64,000 nt of DNA from Pseudomonadota bacterium. GTDB lineage: Bacteria; Pseudomonadota; Gammaproteobacteria; Burkholderiales; Nitrosomonadaceae. The DNA lies in the NCBI GenBank assembly GCA_018240285.1, contig JAFEGA010000025.1, positions 17,341-81,340 of the forward strand, given 5' to 3'. The notes beneath the pieces were generated by a model. The model was given only the letters and a program-made list of their open reading frames with translations. It was not told the DNA's origin and did no database searches. A program made the translations under genes and the position numbers. The stretch's first letter is position 1, and the number at the start of each line of letters is the position of its first letter. Shown piece by piece: positions 8,569 to 18,068 of the stretch.

Positions 8569-10356
8569 TTAGCCGGTTTGGGAATTGGCCGCGCTAGCAG
8601 TTTGAGGGGCTCGGTTTTGTGCAGCTTGTTGTTCGGCCTTTTGTTGTGCCAACTGTGCCTGTTGAGCCTGTTGTTGCTTTGTGAGTGCTTCTACCACTTG
8701 ATTTGTCGGTCCGAATATTTTCGCTATTCCTTCTTGCAACAATAGTAATTGAGTGGTTGCGCTGAGAATGCTGGTGCGGTGTGTGATCAAAACGATCGTC
8801 TTGCCTCGTTTACGCAGATCCAAGATGGCGGCCAGGAGTGCTTGTTCCCCTACATCATCAAGGTTGGAGTTGGGTTCATCGAGAACGATCAACGAGGGGT
8901 CATCATACATAGCGCGCGCCAAGCCGATGCGTTGCTTTTGCCCGCCGGAAAGACCGGCGCCACCATCACCCAGTAGCGTATCGTAACCCTCCGGCATGTT
9001 CAGGATCATTTCATGAACACCGGCACGTTTAGCCGCCAGGATAACTTTTTCCGCGTTTACTTCACCGAAGCGGGCGATATTTTCCGAAACTGTACCGGCG
9101 AAGAGTTCGATATCTTGCGGTAAATACCCAATGTACGGCCCTAGTTCGTCTTTATTCCATTGATAGACATCGGCGCTATCCAATCTGACTTTCCCCACAG
9201 CTGCCGGCCATACGCCAACCAGCAAACGCGCCAGCGTCGATTTTCCCGATCCGCTCGGGCCGATGATGCCAAGCACCTCACCGGCAGCGAGTGAGAAAGT
9301 CAATCCCTTGAGCACCGGAAGCTTACTGCCAGGCGGGGCCGCTGTCACATTTTCGACAGCAACAAAGCCTTGCGGCTTAGGTAGCGCCATACCGGCTTTT
9401 TTTTCCGGGTGGTGGTCAAGCAATTTGACTAATCGTTCGTAGGCGCTACGCGTGCTGCCAATTTGTTTCCACACGCTGATCAATAATTGCACCGGTGCAA
9501 TGGCTCTGCCCAGTAGGATTGAACCTGCGATCATCATCCCTGGCGTAATACTATCGTCCAGAACCAGTAAGGCGCCCAATCCCAGCATCAACGATTGCAA
9601 TGCAACAGTAAAGGATTTCGACAATGCCGTGACGATGCCGGCTTTTTCGCTGGCCTCGGCTTGCAGATTAAGAAAACGGCGATGCAATTTATACCAGCGC
9701 GATTGGAGATTGGGCAGCATACCCATCGCTTCGATGACTTCGGCATTACGCAGATTATTGGAGGCGATATTCGTGGATGCAACCGCCATCGTGTTGGCAT
9801 CGGCTAACGGTTTGTGTGAAATTTTTTCATTGATATAAGCCAAGACGATGAGTATGACTGTGCCGCACAAAGCAAAAATACCCAAAATGGGATGAAACAT
9901 GAAGATCACGAATAAATAAATCGGAAACCATGGTGCATCAAAAAAAGCGAATAATGCATTGCCGGTGAGGAACTGCCGCAGATTGGTCAAATCTTTTAAT
10001 GCTTGCCCGGCATTGCTGTCGCCTGACTTCAAGCATTCTTCGAAAGCAGCGGTGTATACGCGCTTATTCAATTTCATATCGAGTTGCGCGCCGACACGGA
10101 TTAATACAAAGCTGCGGACGTATTCTAACGCTCCCATGAAAGTGTAGGCACCCAGCATGATCAGCGTGAGCATGAGCAGCGTCATTTCATTGCGGCCGGT
10201 TAATACACTATCATAAAGCTGCAGCATATAAATCGCCGGCATGAGCATGAGCACATTGATCACTGCACTAAAAGCACCAATGTTTCTAAAGGTTTTTTTA
10301 AAGCTGTTCAGTGCTTGTGCAATTTCATTCTGAGGAGCTTTAAATTTGAACTTCAT
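8569..10356 (-). CDS. Type I secretion ABC permease/ATPase (PrtD/RsaD type)
   Basis: This 595-residue fused transporter half has membrane segments spread over residues 20-300 and an ATPase domain near 330-560 with Walker A GPSGSGKST, signature LSGGQKQR, Walker B LIVLDEPN and the switch His in LITHR. There is no N-terminal C39 peptidase domain, so cargo should carry an uncleaved C-terminal signal, as for RTX proteins and RsaA. The last 40 residues are a Gln/Ala-rich tail (KQQQAQQAQLAQQKAEQQ), not needed by the fold and of unknown use. It is the first gene of the secretion trio, 74 bases after the SDR gene, so either its own promoter lies in 10357-10430 or it is read through from the polysaccharide genes. 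Confidence 0.95.
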   Translation of the reverse strand: MKFKFKAPQNEIAQALNSFKKTFRNIGAFSAVINVLMLMPAIYMLQLYDSVLTGRNEMTLLMLTLIMLGAYTFMGALEYVRSFVLIRVGAQLDMKLNKRVYTAAFEECLKSGDSNAGQALKDLTNLRQFLTGNALFAFFDAPWFPIYLFVIFMFHPILGIFALCGTVILIVLAYINEKISHKPLADANTMAVASTNIASNNLRNAEVIEAMGMLPNLQSRWYKLHRRFLNLQAEASEKAGIVTALSKSFTVALQSLMLGLGALLVLDDSITPGMMIAGSILLGRAIAPVQLLISVWKQIGSTRSAYERLVKLLDHHPEKKAGMALPKPQGFVAVENVTAAPPGSKLPVLKGLTFSLAAGEVLGIIGPSGSGKSTLARLLVGVWPAAVGKVRLDSADVYQWNKDELGPYIGYLPQDIELFAGTVSENIARFGEVNAEKVILAAKRAGVHEMILNMPEGYDTLLGDGGAGLSGGQKQRIGLARAMYDDPSLIVLDEPNSNLDDVGEQALLAAILDLRKRGKTIVLITHRTSILSATTQLLLLQEGIAKIFGPTNQVVEALTKQQQAQQAQLAQQKAEQQAAQNRAPQTASAANSQTG

Positions 10357-10430
10357 CTGGTTTAAATGCCTGTTGAGTGATGTGTTGGTAAAAGTGCAAT
10401 TTGTTGAATTAATTATATGGTTGTGAATGG

Positions 10431-11321
10431 TTAGCGGTGACTAGGCAAATCGTTTATTGTCGGTTTGAACGGTCGCGGAAGAAAGTGTAAATCTTGTTTT
10501 GCATCTGAACAGTCAAATTTCAAATCCTGATTCATTCTTTCTGCCATCGCCGTTGTCCAGTTGCGGTATTTCGGCAACCATTTCAATCCCCAGGTTGCTA
10601 ACTGAAAAAGCCACAACGGTACTGTAAACGTTCGCACGGGAAGATTCATCGCTTTAAACACGCGCTCCACCATTGCGCGATAGGTCAATGTTTCTCCGCC
10701 ACTCAAATTATAGGCACGGCTGGGCAAATTTATTGCATCCAGCGCCGTATAGCAGGCCGCGGCAACATCTTCAGCATGCACGGGTTGCCGCAAGCCGCAT
10801 GCTGACCCTAGCAGAGGGAAAAATCCAAATCTGCGAATAAATCGTGCAATTTCGGTGATATTTTTATCGCGCCCGTATCCGTAAATCAGGGTCGGGCGCA
10901 ATATAATCCATTTTACTTGGTGCGCAGCAGCCCATGTTTGTAATCGTTCTTCGCCATCAATCAATTGTTGTGCCGTTCTTCTTTCACTAGGATCCGGTGA
11001 GGTTTTTTTGGTGAAACGGCTGGTGGAAGATAGTACGATAATCCGCTGGGCGCTATAGGTTGATAAAAGATCAAAGTGTCCGGGCAATACCCAAATGGGC
11101 GCTACACATAACCAAGTGTGAATTTCATTTTCCTCATTGCAATCTTTTGCTATTTTTATTGTATCAAATTGTTGCCAGGTGATTTGTGGATGCTGCGCTG
11201 TATTTGTGATGGGGCGGCGAGTGAATGCGGTAATATGCCAGTTATTCTCGATTAGTTTTTTTATCAAACATTCACCAACCAGGCTGGTAGCGCCCAATAA
11301 TCCTACATGTTGCTTATCCAT
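10431..11321 (-). CDS. NAD(P)-dependent epimerase/dehydratase-like SDR
   Basis: The 296-residue protein has an N-terminal Rossmann fold with the glycine motif GATSLVGECL near residues 9-18 and an atypical-SDR core (ILRPTLIYGYGRDKN near 137-151, where the YGYG replaces the classical YxxxK context). The family acts on nucleotide sugars or quinone-type substrates; no substrate can be read from the sequence. It overlaps the upstream glycosyltransferase gene by 8 bases, so translation is coupled and it belongs to the polysaccharide operon. It may modify a sugar precursor for the neighbouring glycosyltransferases. Confidence 0.82.
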   Translation of the reverse strand: MDKQHVGLLGATSLVGECLIKKLIENNWHITAFTRRPITNTAQHPQITWQQFDTIKIAKDCNEENEIHTWLCVAPIWVLPGHFDLLSTYSAQRIIVLSSTSRFTKKTSPDPSERRTAQQLIDGEERLQTWAAAHQVKWIILRPTLIYGYGRDKNITEIARFIRRFGFFPLLGSACGLRQPVHAEDVAAACYTALDAINLPSRAYNLSGGETLTYRAMVERVFKAMNLPVRTFTVPLWLFQLATWGLKWLPKYRNWTTAMAERMNQDLKFDCSDAKQDLHFLPRPFKPTINDLPSHR

Positions 11322-12255
11322 GTTTAAATTTCAGCATTTGGTAGCAATTTCGTGCCGAATAGTGCAGCACCGTAACCGCGAAGCGAAACCATACACTTAA
11401 CGTAATCAATCCCATCAATGTGATTGGATATTGCTGACGGAAAAATTTCCTGTAGAAACGCAGCATGCCTTTATGCTTGTGCCAGGCGACGAAGAATGGG
11501 CGGGAACGGCTGCATGTTCCCTGAAAATGAACGGCCGGGGCATCCGGTACAAAAACAATTTTCCAGTTTTTTTGTTTGAACCGCATACACCAATCCAAAT
11601 CCTCGCAATGCAGAAAATACTGTTCGTCCCAAAGACCGACATCATCGATGGCTTGCCGTCTCACCAGCATCAATGCGCCGGATATCGCTTCAACTTCGAT
11701 GGGAGTTTGGGGTAAGGGTTGTTTATTCAAATGAAAATCAAAGAACAATTGCGGCCAGTATTTCTCCAGGCGATATAGGCCGAAAGCACGTACAAAAGCC
11801 CGCCACGGCGTTGGGATGGCGCGCCGTCCACCGCCTTGTTCGGAGCCATCGGGGTTAACGAGATAACCACCCGCCATGCCGGTATTGGCATCGGATTCCA
11901 GCACTTGAGCCATGCGTTGCAGTGATCCTTCATTCAAAATGCAATCGGGATTGAGGAAAAGAATGTAGGGTTGCGTTGCTGCTTTAAGGCCCGTGTTACA
12001 CCCAGCAGCGAAACCAACGTTGTGTTTCAAGCGGATTATCTGTAGGTGATTTTCCAAGGGGAAATGAGATTCGAGTTCTTTTAGACTCGAATCAGATGAT
12101 GCGTTATCAATAATGATTATTTGTTGAGCTTGCGGAAGTGTGGTTGCAATACAGCGCGATAGTATTGAACCAGCGTTATGGTTAACGATAATGATGGAGA
12201 TGGGTTGCTTGAGTTGATTTGCAACGTCAGGGTGATTTTCTTGTGAGATATGCAT
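11314..12255 (-). CDS. Family 2 glycosyltransferase (rhamnosyltransferase-like)
   Basis: The 313-residue GT-A protein has the N-terminal strand ISIIIVNHNAGS near 20-31, the metal/nucleotide-binding region ILFLNPDCIL near 99-108, and the acceptor-side acidic motif HCEDLDWCMRF near 205-215. The WbbL-type layout with NPD in place of DxD is typical of rhamnosyl- and similar transferases. A hydrophobic C-terminus (LMGLITLSVWFRFAVTVLH) could rest on the membrane. It lies between another GT2 gene (72 bases upstream) and the SDR gene (8-base overlap). The donor and acceptor cannot be read from the sequence. Confidence 0.9.
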   Translation of the reverse strand: MHISQENHPDVANQLKQPISIIIVNHNAGSILSRCIATTLPQAQQIIIIDNASSDSSLKELESHFPLENHLQIIRLKHNVGFAAGCNTGLKAATQPYILFLNPDCILNEGSLQRMAQVLESDANTGMAGGYLVNPDGSEQGGGRRAIPTPWRAFVRAFGLYRLEKYWPQLFFDFHLNKQPLPQTPIEVEAISGALMLVRRQAIDDVGLWDEQYFLHCEDLDWCMRFKQKNWKIVFVPDAPAVHFQGTCSRSRPFFVAWHKHKGMLRFYRKFFRQQYPITLMGLITLSVWFRFAVTVLHYSARNCYQMLKFKHG

Positions 12256-12327
12256 TAGCTGTCTTAGTTTCTAGCGCTCTAAAATGAAGAAATCATTGCC
12301 ATATCGGAATTTAATGATTTTTTCCAT

Positions 12328-13344
12328 TTAATGGAAGAAATATTTTTTCTTTAATTGATACTTTATTGAAAGGTTGCGGGGTAACCACGACATCATGCGG
12401 AGTAAATCAAAGCAAGAACAAATTCTCTCACTTTGAATTTTTTTCCTCTGGATTAAATGGGGAATGATTTGTTTAAATGCGTCTATTTTGGCTTGTTTAT
12501 AAATTTTAAAACGACCGGAAGCGGCAAAGATGAGCCCCAAGTAGAGTATCATGGCCAAATGAACAGGTAATAGGAAGATCACGAGCGGTCCAGGCATATT
12601 TTTTACGAAAGTCCAAGTGAGGTTGCGGTGTCCATGGTAAATAGAGAAATCACTTGAACGGCCGGTGATACCCGAGCCGACGTGGTGAACCCTGGCATTA
12701 GGCAATAAAAGACTCTTTCCACCGGCCAACCGCAAGCGAAAACCAAGATCGACATCTTCAGAGTAAGCAAAGTAAGTTTCATCGAAGCCACCCAGGCGGC
12801 GATATGTTTCGGTGCGATAGATTGCGGCAGCTGCGCATGCGGAAAAAACTTGTACAGAATCCTGTGGAATGATGTCGCATGGAGCTCCATGATCGTTGCG
12901 CCAATGCAGTCCGGATATATGGTAAGTGTCACCAAGTCCATCCAAATGCGATAATTTATTTGCGTCGATTAAGCTACAGGCAAAACAATCTACATCTGGG
13001 AACCGATGGATTTGAGATGCGGCTATTTCGAGACATCGCGGCTCTGGGTAGGCATCCGGATTGAGTAAGAATAGCCATTCGCCATTAATGTAATTTTTTA
13101 CCGCAAGATTGTTTGCTGAAGCAAATCCAATATTGTTATTTAATCTAATCAAACGGCATGAGAAGGGCAAACTTTCCGTGACACGCCAGGAATCATCTTG
13201 ACTATTATTGTCAATCACAATGACTGCAAAATTTTTATAAGTTTGCTTTGCTAGGGCCGACATGGTGTTGGCCAGCAATGCACCGGCGTTATAGTTGACA
13301 ATAACGATTGAGAAGAAAGGATTTTTTATGGATGAGTCACGCAT
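12328..13344 (-). CDS. Family 2 glycosyltransferase
   Basis: The 338-residue protein has the same layout as its downstream neighbour: FSIVIVNYNAGALL near 11-24, DNNSQDDSW near 46-54, LFLLNPDAYP near 91-100 and the acidic motif YSEDVDLGFRLR near 192-203. A hydrophobic stretch near 247-275 (LVIFLLPVHLAMILYLGLIF) is likely a membrane segment or amphipathic anchor. The resemblance to the 11314-12255 product suggests an old duplication with divergence. It probably adds one sugar to a lipid-linked oligosaccharide on the cytoplasmic face. Confidence 0.9.
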   Translation of the reverse strand: MRDSSIKNPFFSIVIVNYNAGALLANTMSALAKQTYKNFAVIVIDNNSQDDSWRVTESLPFSCRLIRLNNNIGFASANNLAVKNYINGEWLFLLNPDAYPEPRCLEIAASQIHRFPDVDCFACSLIDANKLSHLDGLGDTYHISGLHWRNDHGAPCDIIPQDSVQVFSACAAAAIYRTETYRRLGGFDETYFAYSEDVDLGFRLRLAGGKSLLLPNARVHHVGSGITGRSSDFSIYHGHRNLTWTFVKNMPGPLVIFLLPVHLAMILYLGLIFAASGRFKIYKQAKIDAFKQIIPHLIQRKKIQSERICSCFDLLRMMSWLPRNLSIKYQLKKKYFFH

Positions 13345-13389
13345 GAAGTATGCTGCTAATCAACATTTCTGTTTTGCGGTAGATGGTCA

Positions 13390-16300
13390 TTAATGTACAA
13401 GACCTCTCCCGCAGTAATGATCATCCAATACCAATGAATCCAGGATATCCTTTTCTGACTGAGAAGGATGTGCAATAAATTCTTCAAACAAGGCGATTGC
13501 AATTTCTGCTGGAACTTCAAAATTGTCAGTCAATGTATCGCGTATCGTGATGGATTGGGTTACAAAATCCATTATACCGCGCCTGATTTCCGAACGTGTT
13601 AATTTGGACTGATGCTCTTCTCCGGAAAGTTGCCGGAATTCAGGAGCTATGTCGCCAGAATCTGTTTTCCGATAGCAAACGATCTGAGCATCGTCAGAGC
13701 TAAGTAATTTTTCCAGCGAGAAGCTTTCTTTGTAAATTAATGGCAATGTGGCGGCGGTTTCCGGCTTAATGTAGTGACCATAGTAGCCTTGCGTGATGAC
13801 CTCGTATTTTGAAGATATATGTCTTGCACGTTCTTGTGTCATTAGGTAATACCCGTGAACTTTTTGCCTTAACAGATGATTTAGGCGGCCTTGTATTGTG
13901 GCTGCATAGCCAATATCAATAATGGCTGATGAAGAGGTTACGTTGAGCCCCTGCTTTTGCAGATAAACCGATAATCCTTCGAGTTCCCTCTGCGCATGGG
14001 AGAGAATGCGTTCTTCTAGTGATTGTAAAATTGGCTTGAGATGATCAATATTTTCTTTTTCAACTGAAACAAGCTTATTTTCAGACCAGAGTCCGCGCCG
14101 AACAAGCTCTTTATATTCCTCAAGAGACAGTGTCAATCCATAGCGTTCATGTATGAACGTTGACAGATGATTTGGGAAATAATGGGTGCGAGCGATTTCG
14201 AATATATCATCGAGATTGGAGATCATGGGCACAGTGATCGCACGTCGTGAAAGCACCAGGTAATCTGACTTGATTGCATTTTCAATATTAGCTGTCCAAT
14301 GATCATAAACTGATTTCAGTATTTGGCCTTCGCGGGAAAGAAAATATAAGCGCTGAATTCCATCTGCAGTCGCCTTATTTATCAGCCATTGAACAAAAGA
14401 AAGTATCAAAGGGCCGACAATGGTAAATCCGATTGCCCAAGGCGTGGCGGGAACGAGATCGGCAGGGCTAAAGCGCGGGAAAAACAGCGGGTGAAAATTA
14501 CCTTGTACGATAGTTCCAAGCGTAAGGTGCTTGTTGAGATCATCACAATATAATGAGCGTTCAATGATGGGACCTAATCGCGGAATTGCTCGTGCCAATT
14601 CGACTGGGCGCATGACATGTTGATAGCTGAACCCCATATCGCCAGGTATCTGAACATCAGAGTGTTCATTGTCACCAATAATGATAGCTTCGTTGGGGGC
14701 AATGCCTTCCTGTATCAATAATTGGCGATAAAAATCACCGCTATCCTTTCTTAATCCGTTGTCAGAAGACAAATAAAATGCGTGCCATCCAGTGATGCCA
14801 TTGTGTTGCAACATTTTTTCAATTACCGGTTTTGGCAGATACATGTCGCTGGCTATTATGACGCGTTTACCCAAGCCAATAGCATATTGTAATAGGGCGA
14901 CCGCTTCCGGCCGCGGACTTACAATTTCCATCTCTATGGTTTCTTCAAGATTGCGCAGCTGCTGTACAGTACCAAAAGATAAACCCGTAAGAGCAGAAAG
15001 CTCTGCATAAATGGCATCTAAGCCAATATCGCGCCCTGCTTTCTGGCGCGCCTGAGCTTCTGCGATAGCGCGTAAATCAAGATAAAGTTTACCTGCCTCG
15101 CCCTCAGTGCGTTGAGCGACGATGTTTTTGATATGCTCGGGATTGAGCAGCGGCCTGATGAGTAATGTATCAAAAATATCGAAAACTACGACACGCACAA
15201 TTGGATCAGCTAATGCTGCGTGGACATTCTCTTGTTTGCGCAGGATGTACTGTTCGAAGCGCCAGCGAGACCAGTTTCCAGTTTTTTTGTCGCGCAGAAT
15301 GGCAGCATTGAACCCAGACCGTTTGGTGACTAGGACAAATAGACGTTCGATACAGTGCGCTAGGGTTGCATCGGTTTGTCCTGCTTCTGCAGGAAAGTCA
15401 TCAATTTTGATATGTGATCTGAATAATGGCTGCAATGCTTCAGTGCGAGCCCAAAACATAGATCCGGCAGGAAAATCAAAATAGCCGGACGGTATTCTTG
15501 TGATGCCTAATTTATTGCACCAGTAGTGCCCGCTTGCTTTATTGGAAAGCCAGGAATTTGCAGCGTAGGATAGCGCGGTGAAGTTCTGGGGATAAACAAG
15601 ACCTACTGTGTTTCCTTCGGTCATTAGCGCAAAAATTTTCTGTATTTGTAATCGGCTTCCCAGTAAGTTCGTCAGCAAATATTCTCGCCAGCCATCGGTA
15701 GCGCCCTTGTTATAAAGAGATTTTTTGCTGTGAATGTGTGCGATGTAATCATATTGCTGTAATGCTTCACCGAATGTGCAAAGCATTGGTGCAATATCGC
15801 GACCGCGATTGGGCACGACGGCGATGGTTAATGCTTCCAGTTGCGGCAGCTGAGAAAAAACTTGCTTGCATACCTGACTTGCAGCTTCATCTCGTGTTGA
15901 AACATACAAATCATACGGGAATGGCATATTGCTTAGGTATTCTGCAAATTCTGTTGCTAAATCTGCGTAGAAAATATGCGCGTGAATGGCAATGCGTCCT
16001 GGCGGTGAGGTTAGTGGCGCAACCGGCAGAATATCCAGCATTCCTGCCATGAAGCCTTCCGCATCCGTTGTCAGTCCGGTAATGGAATCGGCTCTATTTG
16101 CACGCCATGCTTCATAATGACCTGTTCCAGAGAAAAGCGGACCCGCAATCCGGTAAGCCAGCATTAATGCTTTGTTGCGCCAGCCGGCGGGAAGCCGCCA
16201 GTAAATACTTTTCAATAGCGGTAAAATTTTCCGGCGCAGATTATGACTTCTTTGGGAAGACTGATCGCGGATAACTTGAACCAGGTATCGCAGAGGTTTT

Positions 16301-17223
16301 GTTATTTTCCATGAAGTGGAATGAAGTAAATCATGGATTGTTTTTTGTAAATCAATAATCGTATGTTGGAGAGATTGAATGGTGTGCTGTAGAGATTGTT
16401 CACGCTGAGCGCTTGCGAGTTTATCCTGTGCAAGGCGGTATTGCTGATTGCGGAGATCGGAGATAATTTCCTCTCGGTATTGAATCAGTTCCTCTAGTTG
16501 TTCGCCGCTTAAGAACACTTTCCATTTGTCGAAAATTTTACTTCTTGATTCTTTAAGAAAGATTTGATCTTGTTCGAATCCTAGGCCGGAGTGGCCATGG
16601 TTGCGGTAAACAGCAGTAATTTTGTCAATATGCAATATTTCACTGTACTGTGCGAGCTGAATCCAGAAATCCCAATCTTCAAAAATCTGTAGATTTTCAT
16701 CAAAGCTGCAATGATTGTCTGCTATTAACGACCGCGCAAATAGCATGGCGTGAATTGGAATAAAGTTCCTTCCCAAAAGATGACGCCGATCGTAAGGGTC
16801 ATTAAATGCAGTAACAGCGTGGAGCTGCCCATCCAGATAATATTCAACGCGTACACCAGAATAAGCGCAACGGATGTCCGGATGATTTTGCAGCGCAGCT
16901 AACAGATTTGAAATATGCTCAGGGTAAAATAAATCATCATCATCCAGGAAGATTAAATAGCTTCCATTGGCTGAACTTAAACCTATGTTTGCTGCTTTAC
17001 TGCGATCTAGCCGCTCAGTATTTCCGGTGATTCGGAGTGGGAAACGCCCGCACCATTCGTCTAGTTTCCGGTGATCTTTGCCTTTGGCGTTGACGACGAC
17101 AATTTCAATATTCGGATAGGTTTGCGCAGCGACAGAGTTCAGCGCTTCATCCAATGTTGGGCGATCCATGCTGCGAATAATGACGCTGACAAGAGGTTGG
17201 GTCATGCCGTTTTTTTCAAACAT
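13390..17223 (-). CDS. Multidomain GT2 / RgpF-like / HAD surface-polysaccharide protein
   Basis: This is a 1277-residue fusion. Residues 8-235 are a family 2 glycosyltransferase (VSVIIRSMDRPTLDEALNS; LIFLDDDDLFYPEH). Residues 245-315 are a coiled coil (AQREQSLQHTIQSLQHTI). Residues 395-620 match the rhamnan-synthesis F type (VVPNRGRDIAPML; YIAHIHSKKS; FPAGSMFWAR). Residues 650-880 form a HAD-type domain with all motifs (FDIFDTLL, IIASDMYL, IIGDNEHSD). The remaining 390 residues match the region that follows the HAD part in COG5610-like proteins. Such proteins occur in rhamnose-rich or O-antigen loci, but the combination has no single assigned reaction. The frame is intact throughout. The ATG at 17223 or the one at 17205 (MTQPLVS) could be the start. 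Confidence 0.88.
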   Translation of the reverse strand: MFEKNGMTQPLVSVIIRSMDRPTLDEALNSVAAQTYPNIEIVVVNAKGKDHRKLDEWCGRFPLRITGNTERLDRSKAANIGLSSANGSYLIFLDDDDLFYPEHISNLLAALQNHPDIRCAYSGVRVEYYLDGQLHAVTAFNDPYDRRHLLGRNFIPIHAMLFARSLIADNHCSFDENLQIFEDWDFWIQLAQYSEILHIDKITAVYRNHGHSGLGFEQDQIFLKESRSKIFDKWKVFLSGEQLEELIQYREEIISDLRNQQYRLAQDKLASAQREQSLQHTIQSLQHTIIDLQKTIHDLLHSTSWKITKPLRYLVQVIRDQSSQRSHNLRRKILPLLKSIYWRLPAGWRNKALMLAYRIAGPLFSGTGHYEAWRANRADSITGLTTDAEGFMAGMLDILPVAPLTSPPGRIAIHAHIFYADLATEFAEYLSNMPFPYDLYVSTRDEAASQVCKQVFSQLPQLEALTIAVVPNRGRDIAPMLCTFGEALQQYDYIAHIHSKKSLYNKGATDGWREYLLTNLLGSRLQIQKIFALMTEGNTVGLVYPQNFTALSYAANSWLSNKASGHYWCNKLGITRIPSGYFDFPAGSMFWARTEALQPLFRSHIKIDDFPAEAGQTDATLAHCIERLFVLVTKRSGFNAAILRDKKTGNWSRWRFEQYILRKQENVHAALADPIVRVVVFDIFDTLLIRPLLNPEHIKNIVAQRTEGEAGKLYLDLRAIAEAQARQKAGRDIGLDAIYAELSALTGLSFGTVQQLRNLEETIEMEIVSPRPEAVALLQYAIGLGKRVIIASDMYLPKPVIEKMLQHNGITGWHAFYLSSDNGLRKDSGDFYRQLLIQEGIAPNEAIIIGDNEHSDVQIPGDMGFSYQHVMRPVELARAIPRLGPIIERSLYCDDLNKHLTLGTIVQGNFHPLFFPRFSPADLVPATPWAIGFTIVGPLILSFVQWLINKATADGIQRLYFLSREGQILKSVYDHWTANIENAIKSDYLVLSRRAITVPMISNLDDIFEIARTHYFPNHLSTFIHERYGLTLSLEEYKELVRRGLWSENKLVSVEKENIDHLKPILQSLEERILSHAQRELEGLSVYLQKQGLNVTSSSAIIDIGYAATIQGRLNHLLRQKVHGYYLMTQERARHISSKYEVITQGYYGHYIKPETAATLPLIYKESFSLEKLLSSDDAQIVCYRKTDSGDIAPEFRQLSGEEHQSKLTRSEIRRGIMDFVTQSITIRDTLTDNFEVPAEIAIALFEEFIAHPSQSEKDILDSLVLDDHYCGRGLVH

Positions 17224-17282
17224 CCAAATGTCCTGTAATTCCGGAATCGGTCAGGAAAGAAATAGTTCAAGGGATAAATAAA

Positions 17283-18068
17283 TCAGATTTGACGCTTCAA
17301 AAGGCTTTCGAGATAGAGGCGCAAGTTTAGCATTTTTTGCAACAAGCCTCCAAAAGAGGCTTGTTTTTCAATTTCGCTAAACGCTTCCGCATAGTTACCG
17401 CCTGGTTTGCCGGGAAGGTAGAGGCCGCGGTAACTTGCTAATCCGATGCTGGCGGATAGGTAGTCGCAGTGGGACAGCGGTAATGCATAACAAGAAATTG
17501 CCTGTTTTTTTAGCTCGATTGCATCTCCAATATCCACCACATGTGTGGCAGGAAGCGGACTCCAGATCTCATAAATAAACGCGCGCCCCGGTGCGCCACA
17601 CTGTTGCCAGCAGGATAGGACGGCTTGGCCGGCTGCGACATGGTCGCGGTGATAGTCGAGCACGGAAGGTGCAAACAGCCAATCCGGCTTAAATTGCTGT
17701 AATAATTGCCGGACCTTTTTCTCAAAGCCGGCTGAAGCGCGGAAGCTACCGTCGGGCTCATCGAGAAATTCAATATCGTCGATGCTCAAGATGTTCAATG
17801 CGGCGCGTGCTTCTTTGCGCCGGATGGCGGGTGCGTCGGCATCAAGGCTGCCAGCCCCCGCACCATCGGTGATAAATATGACTTTGACGGCGCATTTCTT
17901 TTGCCGCAGTAAAGCCAAAGTGCCGCCGCAACCGAGGGTTTCGTCGTCCTGATGTGGTGCAAAAACCAGTACTCTTCCTGCTTCGATGGGAATTAGCGGT
18001 GCCGGTAAAGGGCAGAGTTGCAACCGGCTGATCTTAGTTTGTAGCAGCTTGGCGATAAATGATTTCAT
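17283..18068 (-). CDS. PIG-L/LmbE-family deacetylase
   Basis: The protein belongs to the zinc-dependent N-acetyl-sugar deacetylases. The metal motif PHQDDETLGCGG lies near residues 38-49, and the second motif YHRDH lies in the middle of the protein. I use the ATG at 18068 (261 residues); the frame is open to 18104, but those 12 extra residues overlap the upstream gene more deeply and look non-native. The 35-base overlap with the GT4 gene still implies coupling. In a polysaccharide locus the likely job is removing an acetyl group from an amino sugar, or from an oligosaccharide intermediate. Which sugar is not visible. Confidence 0.88.
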   Translation of the reverse strand: MKSFIAKLLQTKISRLQLCPLPAPLIPIEAGRVLVFAPHQDDETLGCGGTLALLRQKKCAVKVIFITDGAGAGSLDADAPAIRRKEARAALNILSIDDIEFLDEPDGSFRASAGFEKKVRQLLQQFKPDWLFAPSVLDYHRDHVAAGQAVLSCWQQCGAPGRAFIYEIWSPLPATHVVDIGDAIELKKQAISCYALPLSHCDYLSASIGLASYRGLYLPGKPGGNYAEAFSEIEKQASFGGLLQKMLNLRLYLESLLKRQI

